Part shown: positions 35,578 through 46,731 of the stretch, piece after piece
Layout: the number at the start of each line of letters is the position of its first letter
Numbering within the stretch: the stretch's first letter is position 1
Assembly: GCA_013368375.1 (NCBI GenBank)
Contig: JAACJP010000005.1
Location: 1,116,001-1,180,000, forward strand
Source: Tricholomella constricta
Taxonomy: Eukaryota > Basidiomycota > Agaricomycetes > Agaricales > Lyophyllaceae
Length of the DNA stretch: 64,000 nucleotides
Reading direction: 5' to 3'
Made by a program: the position numbers and the translations under genes
The notes under the pieces: model-generated
The model's database searches: none
Told to the model about the DNA's origin: nothing
Seen by the model: only the letters and a program-made list of their open reading frames with translations

Positions 35578-38500
35578 ATGGTTGTTTTCCAGAAATTACT
35601 CACTCTTATCGTGGCCAGTCTTCCGGCCCAAGTCTACTGCCAGCGTCTGTGCCTACTAATGCACACATGCAATTATTGCTGATTCCCGAATCCGTGTCAT
35701 ACTAGTCGCGCCCAAGAAGTTCCTTACTGTGCCGCTTGGGAACGTCAAGCCAGCGGGATGGCTCATGGACCAGGTAGACAGCCCGTTATTCCATTTATCT
35801 TCTAGGCGCTTATGCCATCTTATAGCTGATAGTCCAGACGAACGGTCTCGCGGGGCATTTACATGAATTCTATAATTAGTATGCTTCGTCCAAGTTCTTT
35901 CCTGTACTTGGCCCCATTTTTTTTCCTCGTAAAACAAAGTGTTTCAAGGACCGATTGGACTGGAGGGACATCCTATTACTCTAGCCTTGAAGAGGGTAAG
36001 TCCTCTCATGTCCCGTCGCAAATGACCGTCGCTCAACTACATTTTCCAGCCGGTAGCTACTGGTTTGTACGTAGATCGATCGCTGAAGCTTCCAACGCTC
36101 ACCTTATACACCTACCTTGAAAGAATGCGATGGTCCCCAATGGCGTCCTTGTCAATAACTCGGCCATCAATACTAAAACCTCCCAATTTTTGACCTACGT
36201 CCTCGATCACCAAGATTTCACGGGATGGCTCGGGCCAGAGGTCGGAACTTCCAAACCACGCTATCTGTGGGGAAGGTATCTTCTCCGGCCCTTAAGTTTT
36301 ACGGCAACATTTTCGTTGATTATTTGCAAGATACCCCTTCTTCTTTGGCGCTATACAGATGACGGAGGTCAATCCAGCCCTTACCGATCAAGTTGTGACA
36401 GCAATGCACAAATTCGTGATGCTGGCCAACACCATGCTCAAAGCTGGGCAGGGCGTTGAGCCTTGGGCCGCGACTCGCTGGGAAGACTTCGTGATGGCAT
36501 TGCAATGGTGAGACTATTCACGCACATACCGCAATTGGTGAATTTTACCACGTATCATAGGCTCTATGACTATCATCCCAATGGACAGGAAGCTCTTCTC
36601 ATCGATACCATGCAAAAGTTGAAATGGAGCGGCGTTCCTTGGGAGAAAGTCTTCTCGACACAAGTGAGGGTCTTTTTGGAACGTCTTCTAATGTTACAAA
36701 AATTGATTTCAAGTATTAGTACTTCCCTAAGACTGCAGGTATGCAACAGTAATGTTTCAATGCCGTCTAGGTAGTCTCATCTTCTTGCTCGCAGTGGAGC
36801 ACACCCCGGTAAACATCCACTGCTCACCTCTTCTGAAATATTTGCCTGATTCTCAATGGTACAGAACCCCTTCGGATTGCCATTGACCGTTCGTGGACGG
36901 GGTGAATGTCTAATTTCTTTGAATCTGACAATCTTTCTAGTGGCATGGTGTCAATCTCGCCGAAGGCTTGAAAGCATTACCTGCTACGTATCGTTTCACG
37001 CATAACCAATCAGGTAGAGTTCGAGGTCGTTGCGTCTGCGGATCATGTCGATTTATGTAACCCATCGTTAGATCTTGACACGGCCAGCGTTGGTTGGGAT
37101 ATGCTTTTCCAGTACCATGGTCGCCCGTCGGGGATCTTTGCAGCGGATGAGTACCTAGCTGGCCTTGAAGCTGTCAGAGGGTAAGGCGTATCAAAATGAC
37201 TCTCTGTATTATTCTCTTTTGACGCGTGAGCACAGCACGGAGCTTTGTTTAGTCGTGGTGAGTCTACAAATTGCATCATCTGATTCATTCTTTCAAATGC
37301 TTGTCAGGAAACCATGTTCTCGTGAGTACTCACGGTGGTCAGTGGAATTAAATCTAAGCATGCTTCGTATGGCAAGTGGGTCCTACCTCTACCAAGTTAT
37401 CGGGGACCCCAAGTTTGCCGACAGGGTGCGTATTCCAACTATCCCAAATACAACTCCCCCGTCATCGATTATTCCAACCCAGGTGGAAAGAATAACGTAC
37501 AACGCTCTCCCCGCGACTTTGACTGGAGGTTAATAGTGATTTTTAGCCTCGCGTTCAACCTCTGACAACCTGACGTACTATAGACATGTGGTCGAGGCAG
37601 TATCTTCAACAACAAAATCAAATTGGAGCGAAGAATATGAATCCGTAAGCCGGAAGATGATGTCTACATATTCAATCTTCTCATCAGTATGGTCGGCTGT
37701 AGCAACCCTTTCCCCAATGACGGGTAAATGCAAATCTATGCACTAAGGAGAGCTATCGCTTATGGCAACCACACAGTCCCTACTCCAACGTATTTGGCCT
37801 GGAGCCCAACTATCCGTGAGTCCAGCGCTATAAACACCCCTTCATGAATGAGAATGACCTGATCTCGCCCTCAGATGTTGCACTGTCAATCATCCCCAAG
37901 GATGGCCCAAATTTATCTCAAATGCATTCTTGACGACGCCTGACCAGAAATCGCTTGTGCACCTTTACCTCGGGCCTTTCAGCACCTCCGTCACTTTAGC
38001 ATCCAGTATGTTTGCCGTCTTCTTTGGTTTATGCACCGAGACTGATTATTCGGCTTGCGTCACAGACAACAAGGTCACTGCAACAGTGGATACGCTCTAC
38101 CCCTTCAGCGACACCCTCAGCACGACCATCACAGCGACTCAAGCGTTCACCTACTATGTCCGTATCCCGAGCTGGGTTGTAGGTGGAACTATTGCAATAA
38201 ATGGCGCGGCACCGAAGGCCGTTTCTGCTTCGAATGGACTTCAAGCCATTTCGGCTGCCGCGGGAACGACGACATTTGTCTTGAATCTGCCAGCAGACAT
38301 CAAGACAGGTTTGCGAATTCCTCTACCAGGTTGCTCAATTGTTACCCTGACTATCCGATATAGAAAGCCGTCCGCACGGTTCTATTGCAGTCCAGCGTGG
38401 CCCATTGCATTACGCATTTGACAGTAAGCCATCTACCAATTCTCTGCATCCAAGAGCTTCAGTTCTAATCAGGCTCTCTGCTTAGTTCCGAGAAGCCAGA

Positions 38501-38909
38501 AGGTCCTCGCGCGCAATTCGCAACAAAGCCTCGCCGTTGATCTGGAGTTTGCCGCCACCGCGGCCTGGCAGTACGCAATCGACCCTGCAACCCTGAAATT
38601 CAACAACGTGCCTCCTGTGTCAGGCAAACTGCCATCCCCAGTGTTCGATTCCGGTAAATCACCGTTAACGATCACAGTCACTGCGTGCCCCATATCTTGG
38701 GCAACCGCGGGGGATACGTTCGCGGCGCCTCCTCCAACAAACCCCACGTGTACGGGTGCACAGAAGACGATTACTCTGTCGCCCTACGGCGTAAGTCATC
38801 CTATCATTGCTTGACTTTTCGACTTGAGTATGCTGAGCCCCGTGGGTTTTTTGTTTCAAAGGCAACTAAGCTTCGTGTTGGGGAATTCCCTGTCTTCAAT
38901 TCACAGTAA
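35578..38909 (+). CDS. Secreted GH127-like (DUF1680) glycoside hydrolase with 24 exons
   Basis: I joined 24 exons in consistent phase into 645 residues: 35578-35644, 35706-35773, 35838-35878, 35940-35995, 36050-36066, 36124-36275, 36331-36507, 36561-36663, 36720-36738, 36795-36808, 36865-36888, 36941-37013, 37072-37180, 37236-37257, 37308-37321, 37377-37425, 37483-37528, 37584-37644, 37777-37815, 37875-38005, 38066-38308, 38364-38423, 38486-38790 and 38862-38909. The start is a signal peptide (MVVFQKLLTLIVASLPAQVYC). Family blocks follow: FLTVPLGNVKPAGWLMDQ, NGLAGHLHEFYNYV, GSYWFNAMVPNG, GWLGPEV, WHGVNLAEGLKA, GRPSGIFAADEYLAG, ETMFS, ERITYNALPATLTGDMW, PCCTVNHPQGWPKF and FTYYVRIPSW. These match the GH127/DUF1680 group, whose studied members cleave beta-L-arabinofuranosides through a cysteine nucleophile; the CC pair at 385-386 is the candidate. 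The substrate is inferred only. Exon 16 has an alternative acceptor at 37358. Confidence 0.88.
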
Positions 38910-39916
38910 GCTTGAAAGACTATCAGTGTGCGGCTTTTCGATTCTCACATGTATGACTATGATGATGCCAATGGATGAACAATTGTATTTCAACTGATGA
39001 GTGAAAGATCGAGGCATGTATGCGAGTCCAATGGAAATACCACTAGGAAATTAGAACAGGTGCAGGGCAAGGCTGTTTGTTACCATTGGGGATGCCGACC
39101 GCGTGAGGCTACGGCTGGGTACAGTTAGACGTTGGTGAATATATCGGAAAAGACCAGCGGTACACGATTCTGCGCAAGCTGAGCTGGGGCATTTCGCCCG
39201 TCATAACATGTCGTCGAGCTTCTCGCCTCTCGTGTGCCGATCCCCCTCGCACGGCTGATTGTGCTTTCTAAAATCGTAAATCCTACGCATATCTGTGATC
39301 CTTTCAAAATGTCCGCGATTTGTCAATGCATATCTTAGTCCCACTTGCTGACGATATTCCTCTTTCCCGCCACGACGACAAAGCGCGTGGGCTGTATGGG
39401 TTCTGTTACAGAAGTTTTATAACATCGTTCCTCAAGGAGGAGTATACATGGTCGGTTATTTTTGTGGATGGTTGCTATTTTATCATTATTAGGCTCCCAT
39501 TTCTGCGGCAGGACGGTATTTAATTCTACAGAATTATCTGCAAGAGATCTGACTACCTCTCGCACAAATGACTGCCAGTACAAAAATCCCGGAGAGCATG
39601 GCTGATATAATGGTCTGAATTGAATTGCCTCGCAAAGCAAATAGATACACTGTGACACCTAAGAACGACTGATGAAACTGTCGAGGAGAGACTAAGCACA
39701 AATTATTTGACAGGTTTGCCAGACCCAATAAGTAGTCTCCGCACGTCCCCGCGGGACGTTTCCATAAGAAAAGAGAGATAAGGTTGTCTGAAAAGGTAGT
39801 GATTATACTACAACAAACAGTATGAGTTCTAAGCAAAGGGAAAATGCGAAATCACGTACATGCGCAATTGTATACTCCCGACGCACGACGCGTCTGCATC
39901 TCATGGTTAACGAACC
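38910..39916. other. Convergent intergenic region
   Basis: This lies between the 3' ends of the GH127-like gene (+) and the CorA-like pseudogene (-). Only short unrecognisable frames occur, the longest 107 codons at 39335-39658, minus. It is probably 3' UTRs and spacer. Confidence 0.5.
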
Positions 39917-42492
39917 TCATACCTCGGTGCCCGGGTTGAGTGATACGCCGTCATCGCTTTTCTCACCGGACCTCTCGGGGAAGACTCCCAACTTTGGCAG
40001 GCATAACTGGGCGGGCCATGCAAAGCGCTTTAGAATATTCGTCTCGTCGGAGGACGTCGCTTTTCTCTGGAATGCTATGACGATCCAGATCGTCGCCACA
40101 GTAAAGGGGATGGCGGCCGCGAAGTAGTCCGGGAGCGTGCCCTGTGTATCACGCGAAAGTTCCTTAATGTTCATGCCGAAGACAGCCTATGGTACCTTGA
40201 GCGAGGATGGACTTGGTAGCGGTACAGACACTTGCCGCAACGAAGGACGCGGGGAGGAAGACCATGGTGAGATACGCGACTTGCTTCATCTACTGAAAAA
40301 TTTAGCAGCAGTGAAGCCGAGCAATGGAAGTGAAGTGTATTACCGCTGAATAGAAAGAGAACATTCAGCGCGGATATAATAGAGATGATCGGACACTGCT
40401 CATACCTGCGCTGTCCTTGACCGCTGCCTCGGTCATCGTTCGCATTTGTGCACTGTCATTGATAGTGACACTGTTGAAGACCCGTGTTGGGTTGTCCATA
40501 TCCGGCGTCCATGGTGCTCAGCACATCGGCACGTACGAGGTTCATCACATTTTTCAACCGCTTATTCTGCATCTTCCGGCCATTACTCAGACGATCAACC
40601 TCGCAGAGGAGACGCTGACATTCTCTGTTCATCAAGTGGGCGCTGTGCGCGCGGTCCTATTCAGAAACGGAGTCCATGGCGGGGTTGTAGGTGTCTCGGA
40701 TGAATATGACCGTCTTCTGTAAGTCTTCGAGGAGAGAGAGTAGTGCAGATTGTGGGCGCGAATGACGTGGAGCTCCTGAGTAAGTTGCATGTCGTTTGTC
40801 TTGAGGACCTGGGTTTCCTGTTGAACAGATAGATGGGCATGTATACCCCAGGGGTAGTAGGAGGCCACTACTAACTAACCAGCCAGCAGACGTGATTGTA
40901 GGGGTGTTGAAGGGCTTCGTCACATGCGTACATTGCATGCCAGATGAAAGTCAGGAGCACAAAGGTGGGGTCAGGCGATGTTTGGAAGATGCTCTGCCAA
41001 TATACGCTTTGGCCTAACCGAATTGTCAGGGAACGTCGCAACAATATCAATGAAATCAGACCTGCAAATCGAATGCGATTACGGAGAAACAGCGCAGCTG
41101 TCGTTGGATGACTCCTATTAGCTGGGTGATAAGAGATAATGGTGCTGCACTCGGCGCTGCGAATGAGATGTACAGAGAGTAGGTCCAGGACAAGATTCCG
41201 ACGGTCTTCAGGCAAATTCAATGATTATCGGCCTGAAATGGGATGACGGAAACGTAGTGGATCGTAGCCGCAGAGGAGACATGGTGTCCATCGTCTGCTG
41301 AGCTATGGAGGAGGTTAACAAGCACCAATCAGCGTGACGAGTGTTTAATTCACCGAAGCTGAAAGGGCCCTCAATCTGCGCTTTAGGAGTTCCAGAGGAT
41401 AGTGTTCCGTGTTCTTCGCCGTAGCAATGGCCATCCGATTTGAGGAACGTCAATGTGATCGTGATAGTATCTGATGAATAGAAAATTGAGAAAGGGCTTT
41501 GTTCGTTTTTTGGTCACAGGACATACGATGTCCTTTCCCTGCTTGTTCTTGATATCGAGATGGAATCCAGTCCAAAGAAGACGAGAAGAAGAAAGGCTCG
41601 ATGTTGTACCTATTGAATGAGAGTCAAGACTGGCTAAATACGGTGAAGAGGCTGAAATCAGGCATACTTTGCTCCAAGCATCTGTAAAACAGGGCCAGAC
41701 AGGTTTTCAAGGAAGAATGCTCGTACACGGTTATCCTTGGGCCGCTATACCGAAGAACAAATGACATGCCATTGGCGACGCCACATTCGGAAACACAACC
41801 CAGAAGCCAATGGTCGGGAAGTCGCCAAGCCAAGGACATCATCTTTATTGTGCGAACAAACCAAAAACATTGAACACCAGTCGTGGTCAGGACACCCGAC
41901 GCACCTTTGCAGTGATGATGGTATTCCAAGTCTGTTTTTTGTCGCTATCATTGGCCACAACCTGCAAAGCATGTGTAAAAAGCCCATCGGTGTTGACATC
42001 AACGTGATGGATGATGCAAGGATCGGCCTTGTTATAAATGGCAATTGCGTCTGCGATCTTGCTTCGCTGGACTTGTTCTTCTGTCCAATTCGGAAAACGC
42101 GATTGCGGGTACCGCTGCCAACATCCACCGCAGGTTGCGTGATCACACAAGGGTGGGACTGCCATGGCGGCATTTCACACTGCAATTGCTCATGATCAAG
42201 TTCTAGAAACCCTTCAATGAGGGCACCGAACCAAAAGAATTCCTAGGAAAGGCTCACCGTCATGTATGTCGATCCAGGGCCATGGAGCAGAAGGCGCCGC
42301 ATGATGGCGGTGTGAGGGTTCGGGTAGCCGTTTGTTTTCTTCTTCGTTGTCTCTTGTGACGTTTAGGCGACGTTTGAGATGGGGCCAGGGACGATTTGAG
42401 GTTGGCATATCGTGTTCGCTATCTCCCGAGACTTGCGGGTGAGAGAGAAATTGGGGTAGCGAAGATGTGGTGGAGAGACGCTGAAAAGACAT
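39917..42492 (-). pseudogene. Decaying duplicate of the CorA-like membrane protein (copy A)
   Basis: This is a tandem relative of the intact copy at 43600-46231, with matching exon order and conserved peptides. These include CDHATCGGCW and YPQSRFPNWTEEQV, RVRAFFLENLSGPVLQMLGA, IEPFFFSSSLDWIPSRYQE, YWQSIFQTSPDPTFVLLTF, NDMQLTQELHVIRAH and the CorA-type VFGMNIKEL. Two lesions are visible against copy B. One is a 1-nt deletion near 40727-40743 that shifts the frame after ELHVIRAHNLHY; the other is CAG changed to TAG (40657-40659) after NPAMDSVSE. A 5-nt length difference near 42130-42155 also disrupts the start of exon 2 unless a different acceptor is used. The GMN motif and following helix survive, so decay looks recent. 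A truncated product without membrane helices is conceivable. Confidence 0.8.
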
Positions 42493-43599
42493 GGGGGATA
42501 CATGCTTTCATTAAATAAGTAAAAGTAGCGCCCGGCGCCTAAAACAATATGGGCGTCAACTTAATGTGAGGTTGAGGGTTTGGTGGAAATTGGTGGTTGT
42601 GGTTGTCCGGTACAGGAGTGGCTGTGCATCGAGTCCCATATGGTTCCCCCTTCCGAGTCCTCATTACCGTTCCTAATTACCGTCCTTGCCGACACACACC
42701 ATAAAGCATGGTTATTGCACTCTACCTAGACGACTCAGGCCGGCACGAATCCCGACGTCCGACGACCCTGTGGCGTAAATCGATTGTGTTCCTCTTCCCG
42801 ACCTAAATGTATTTGAAACAGTCGGGTTAGCGTAATATATAAGAGTCTATAAGGCGTGCACGCCGGACGGAGCGGTTGGAGGATAGAATTGGGAGGCGAG
42901 CACCGGGGCTGGGGTGTGCGTCGGCGGTTGACAAATTGACAAATGAATAAGTATACTAGTCATGGCTGCTGTGTGTCCAGGACTTTGGTAATTAAAGCGT
43001 CATGTTAATATGGTTCATAGGCCCTCCATTCTCGCACTCTTGTCATATGTAATGTTTTCTGTAGCTCGGAACCCTTGTAAAATGTAACAGTTCAAGATTG
43101 TGCATGCTTCTTGATTTGATCTTCTACTTTTGGCGCACACTGTGGCTCAGACCTTGCTAGTTCCGGCATGGCATAAGGCACCGCCACATGTGCAATGAGG
43201 CCCAAATGCTCAGGCGCTCACGAGTCCGGTACGTTGAGGCAGGTAGGCAGGTGGCTCCCATTACGCCCCAGTAAAGATGACATCGTAGATCTTCCCGACC
43301 CAAGGAAATTATCTAAATCGGGGGGGCGGTACATGATACGTAAGTATCCAAGCGCAGTCGTACAAACACGTAGAGAGGTCATGCATGTCATGACACATCG
43401 TAAAGTAAACAAGTAAAACCTCCAAAGTTCCGATAGAAAGTCCGATTTCCATTAAAAGGAGAAAAGAAAAGCAATCCGAAAAAAATATACCACCAGGTAT
43501 ACAACAGCGAGAGTTCCGAAACCGCATGGGCGTAAATCCGCACCTAAATATCTTCCGGCGCACGGAGCGCCCATGTCTCACGACCACTGGGCCTTATGC
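42493..43599. other. Spacer between the two CorA-like copies
   Basis: About 1.1 kb including the upstream region of copy A. The longest frame is about 92 codons (43309-43587, minus), without recognisable content. No transposon ends or inverted repeats that could explain the duplication are visible. Confidence 0.5.
42526..42559 (-). promoter_or_regulatory. Short upstream block shared by both CorA-like copies
   Basis: TAGCGCCCGG (plus-strand reading) lies about 34 bp upstream of the copy A start codon and recurs at 46261-46270, about 30 bp upstream of the copy B start. GGGCGTCAA follows at 42551 and again at 46301. The match shows that the duplication included 5' flanking DNA. The block may be a promoter or 5' UTR element or only residual identity. 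Confidence 0.35.
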
Positions 43600-46231
43600 C
43601 TAGCGATCGTAAGTATTCATGCGGCTGAGTGGTATTCCGTCATTTCTATTTTCCTTGGCCTCTTCCCTTTCGCGGAGGAGATTCAGGCAGAGCTGGATAG
43701 GCCAGGTGAAACGCATCAAGAAGCTCGTGTCCTCGGGGAAAATGAATTTGCTTTGGAACGCCACGACGATCCAGATCGTCGCCACTGTAAGGGAGAGGGC
43801 GGCCGCGACGTAGTGCGGGAGCGTGCCCTCAGTGTCAGGTGAAATCTCTTTGACGTTCATGCCGAAGACGGCCTGTAAGATCATTAGCGAGGATGGGGTT
43901 GGTACTATTGAGATCTGTACTTGCCGCAACAAAGGACGCCGGGAGGAAGATCATGGTGAGGTACGCGATTTGCTTCATCTAGTGAGCAGTTGAGTCTCAG
44001 AGTGCGTAAAAAGCGAAGCTAATTACCGCTGGATGGAATGAGAACATTCAGCGCGAAATAATCATGGGTAAGGGAGCAAGCTCACCTGCGCTATCCTTGG
44101 CCGCCGCTTCGGTCATCTTTTGCATCTGCTTACTATCATTGATGTTGACACTGCTGAATACCTTGAGCCACTTATCAGTATCGGATATTTGTACTGAGCA
44201 CAAGGTCACGAACGAGATTCATCACGTTCTTTAGCCGCTTATCCTGCATTTTTCGGCCATTATCTAGGCGATTGATCTCGCTGAGGAGATTTTGACATTC
44301 CCGCTTCATCAAATGGGCGCTATACGCGCGCTCCTGTTCAGAAACGGAGTCCATGGCGGGGTTGTACGTGTCTCGTATGAATGTGACCGTTTTCTCAAAG
44401 TCTTCGAGGAGGGAGGAATAATGCAGATGGTGGGCGCGAATGACGTGGAGCTCCTGAGTAAGTTGCATGTCGTTTGTCGTGAGGACCTTGGTTTCCTGTT
44501 GAACGGATACATGGGCACTGAGACTTCGGTGGGAGGCCAAAGCTAACTGACCAGCCAGCAGATGTGATTGTAAAGGTGTTGAAGGGCTTCGTCCCATGCG
44601 TACATTGCGTGCCAGACGAATGTGAGGAGCACGAAGGTCGGGTCGGGCGACTTTTGGAAGATGCTTTGCCAGTACACGCTTTGGCCTGTCAAGAGACCAA
44701 GAGTCAACGGCCGTCGCAACAATATCAATATGTAACTCCCACCTGCGAATCGAATGCGATCATGGAGGTACAGGGCGTCTGTCGTTGGGTGATTTTTGAT
44801 GACTGGATGGAAAGAAATGATAGTGCTCTCTTCGACGCTGCGAATGAGGTGCACGGAGAGCAAGTCCAGGACGAGGATCTGACGGCCTGCGAATTCATGC
44901 ATGTTATTGTCGCTCTAAGACCAAATGGAAAAAGACAACGTGCTCGATCGTAGCCGTAGAGGCGACTGGGTGTCGATCATCTGCTGAGCTACGGAGGAGA
45001 TTAAGACACACCGATGCGCGAGATGCGAGGTAGCTTACTGAGAGTCAGGCGGTCCGCAGTCGATGTAGTCGATGCAGTGGTGTGGACTGTTTCCGAGGAT
45101 GCCATACCGGGATGCCTGTCGTAATTACTATCCGATTTGAGGAACGTCAACGTAATCGTGATATCTGATGAAGAGAAGATTGAGCAAGAGCAAGGGTCTA
45201 TCCCTCTTGTTTACAGGACATACGATCTCCTTTCCCTGGCTGTGGGTTTTCTTGGTATCGGGATGGGATCCAGTTCAAAGAGGACGAGAAGAAGAAAGGC
45301 TCTATATTATACCTGATGAATGGATGTTAACGCTGACTAGAAGCGGCGGAGAGACTGCAAATCAAGCATACTTTGCTCCAAGCATCTGTAGAACAGGGCC
45401 AGACAAGTTTTCAAGGAACAATGCTCGTACACGGTTGTTTTTGGGCCGCTGTACCAAAGAACAGTTAATAACATGAGACAGGGACGCGTTCAGAAACATA
45501 ACCCAGAAGTCGAAAGTCAAGAGGTCGCCAAGCCAGGGCCAAGCCAGGGACATCATCTTATTGCGCGGAAAGAAATAAGGGAAAAAAAGAGAAACGTTGA
45601 ACGCCAGTCGTGGTCAGTTCGCCCGACGCACCTTCGCAGTGATAATGGTGTTCCAAGTCTGTTCCTTGTCGTTATCATTCGCAATGACCTGCGACGCATC
45701 TGTAAAGAATCCATTGGTGTTGACATCAACGTGGTGGATGATGCAAGGTTGGTCTTTGTTATAATTGCTGATTGCGTCTGCGATCTTGCTTCGTTCGACT
45801 TGTTCTTGTGTCCAATTCGGAAAGCGCGATTGCGGGTACCCCACCCAACAACCACCGCATGTCGTGTGATCACACAGGGGGGGAACTGGCGGTAACTCAG
45901 ACCGCAATTGCTCGTGGTCGAGTCCTGAAATCCTTTGAAGGCATCGAACACAAGGAAGTCACTTTAAAAACTCACTGTCATGTATATCTATCCAGGGCCA
46001 TGGGGCTGAAGGCGCGGCATGTCGATGCGAGGGGGTAGGTAATCGCTTTTTATCCGCTTCAAAGTCTTTCGTGTAGTTTGGGCGGTGACGTCGGAGGCTT
46101 AGAATCGACATATCGTGTTCGCGACTTGAGATAGGGAGATCGGGCGCCGGGGGAGTACGCTAATGTACGTACAGGGCAGCAGGTAGCCTCGCGGATGTGA
46201 GAGAGATGATTGAGGGACGTTGAGAAGGCAT
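43600..46231 (-). CDS. CorA-like membrane protein (copy B, apparently intact)
   Basis: The model begins 46231-46173, 46124-45976, 45924-45632, 45448-45372 and 45312-45224, and continues through several exons to 43872-43600. The N-terminal half is soluble, with a Cys/His-rich segment (PPLCDHTTCGGCW), RFPNWTQEQVERSKIADAI, RVRALFLENLSGPVLQML and IEPFFFSSSLNWIPSRYQE. A helical region follows (NDMQLTQELHVIRAHHLHY, then FEKTVTFIRDTYNPAMDS). The C-terminus has two membrane helices, KQIAYLTMIFLPASFVAAV and HYVAAALSLTVATIWIVVAF, flanking FGMN, the CorA magnesium-channel signature. Exon 1 needs a 49-nt intron (46172-46125) to avoid a TAG at codon 23; MSILSLRR downstream is an alternative start. CorA proteins conduct Mg2+, but the N-terminal part here is a fungal variant, so transport is inferred. 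One intron is GC-AG. Confidence 0.8.
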
Positions 46232-46731
46232 GAAGGAAACGTGCTTGCACTCAGTATATGTAGCGCCCGGGGCTGTTCGCTTGCCGATGATGATGGGAAC
46301 GGGCGTCAAATATTCGATATCGCCATATGTGTTGGATTACAGTTCGAAGTGGGACACTGCCTCCGGTCATGGGCATAAAATAACGGCGGGGTCGAAGTGG
46401 TGCTAAAGCATGCCCAAAATTAAATCAGGTGCTGTAACGTATAAAATGGTTGCTCCCCATGTCCTGGCCCAAACATACTTACCTTCGTCTCATCGATTCA
46501 GAAGTCCCGAAGAGCTCGGGAACTGGGCAAACAGCAGGCAAATACTCCGCCTTCGTTCGAGATGGGACCTGATTTAACTCCATATGGACACACAGGACGT
46601 TCTCTGCCAGCTTGCAAAGTCCTTGACGATCGAGCAGGCTGTTGGGGCCGGCGCCTGTGAACGACTTGTGAGTGTTAATGTAAATTGGCATTGTAGAGCC
46701 ATGACTGATTGTAGAAAACAGCCAATTCAAA
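46232..46731. promoter_or_regulatory. Bidirectional promoter region between CorA-like copy B and the anion permease gene
   Basis: A 500-bp interval separates two divergent ATGs. Apart from the block shared with copy A (46261-46309), no clear TATA box or repeated operator is visible. Co-regulation of two membrane ion-transport proteins is possible but untested. Confidence 0.45.

Noticed and set aside
41745..42185. 146-codon minus-strand frame in the CorA-like pseudogene
   Set aside because: It overlaps the conserved exon in a shifted frame; the frame matching copy B is the adjacent one with CDHATCGGCW.
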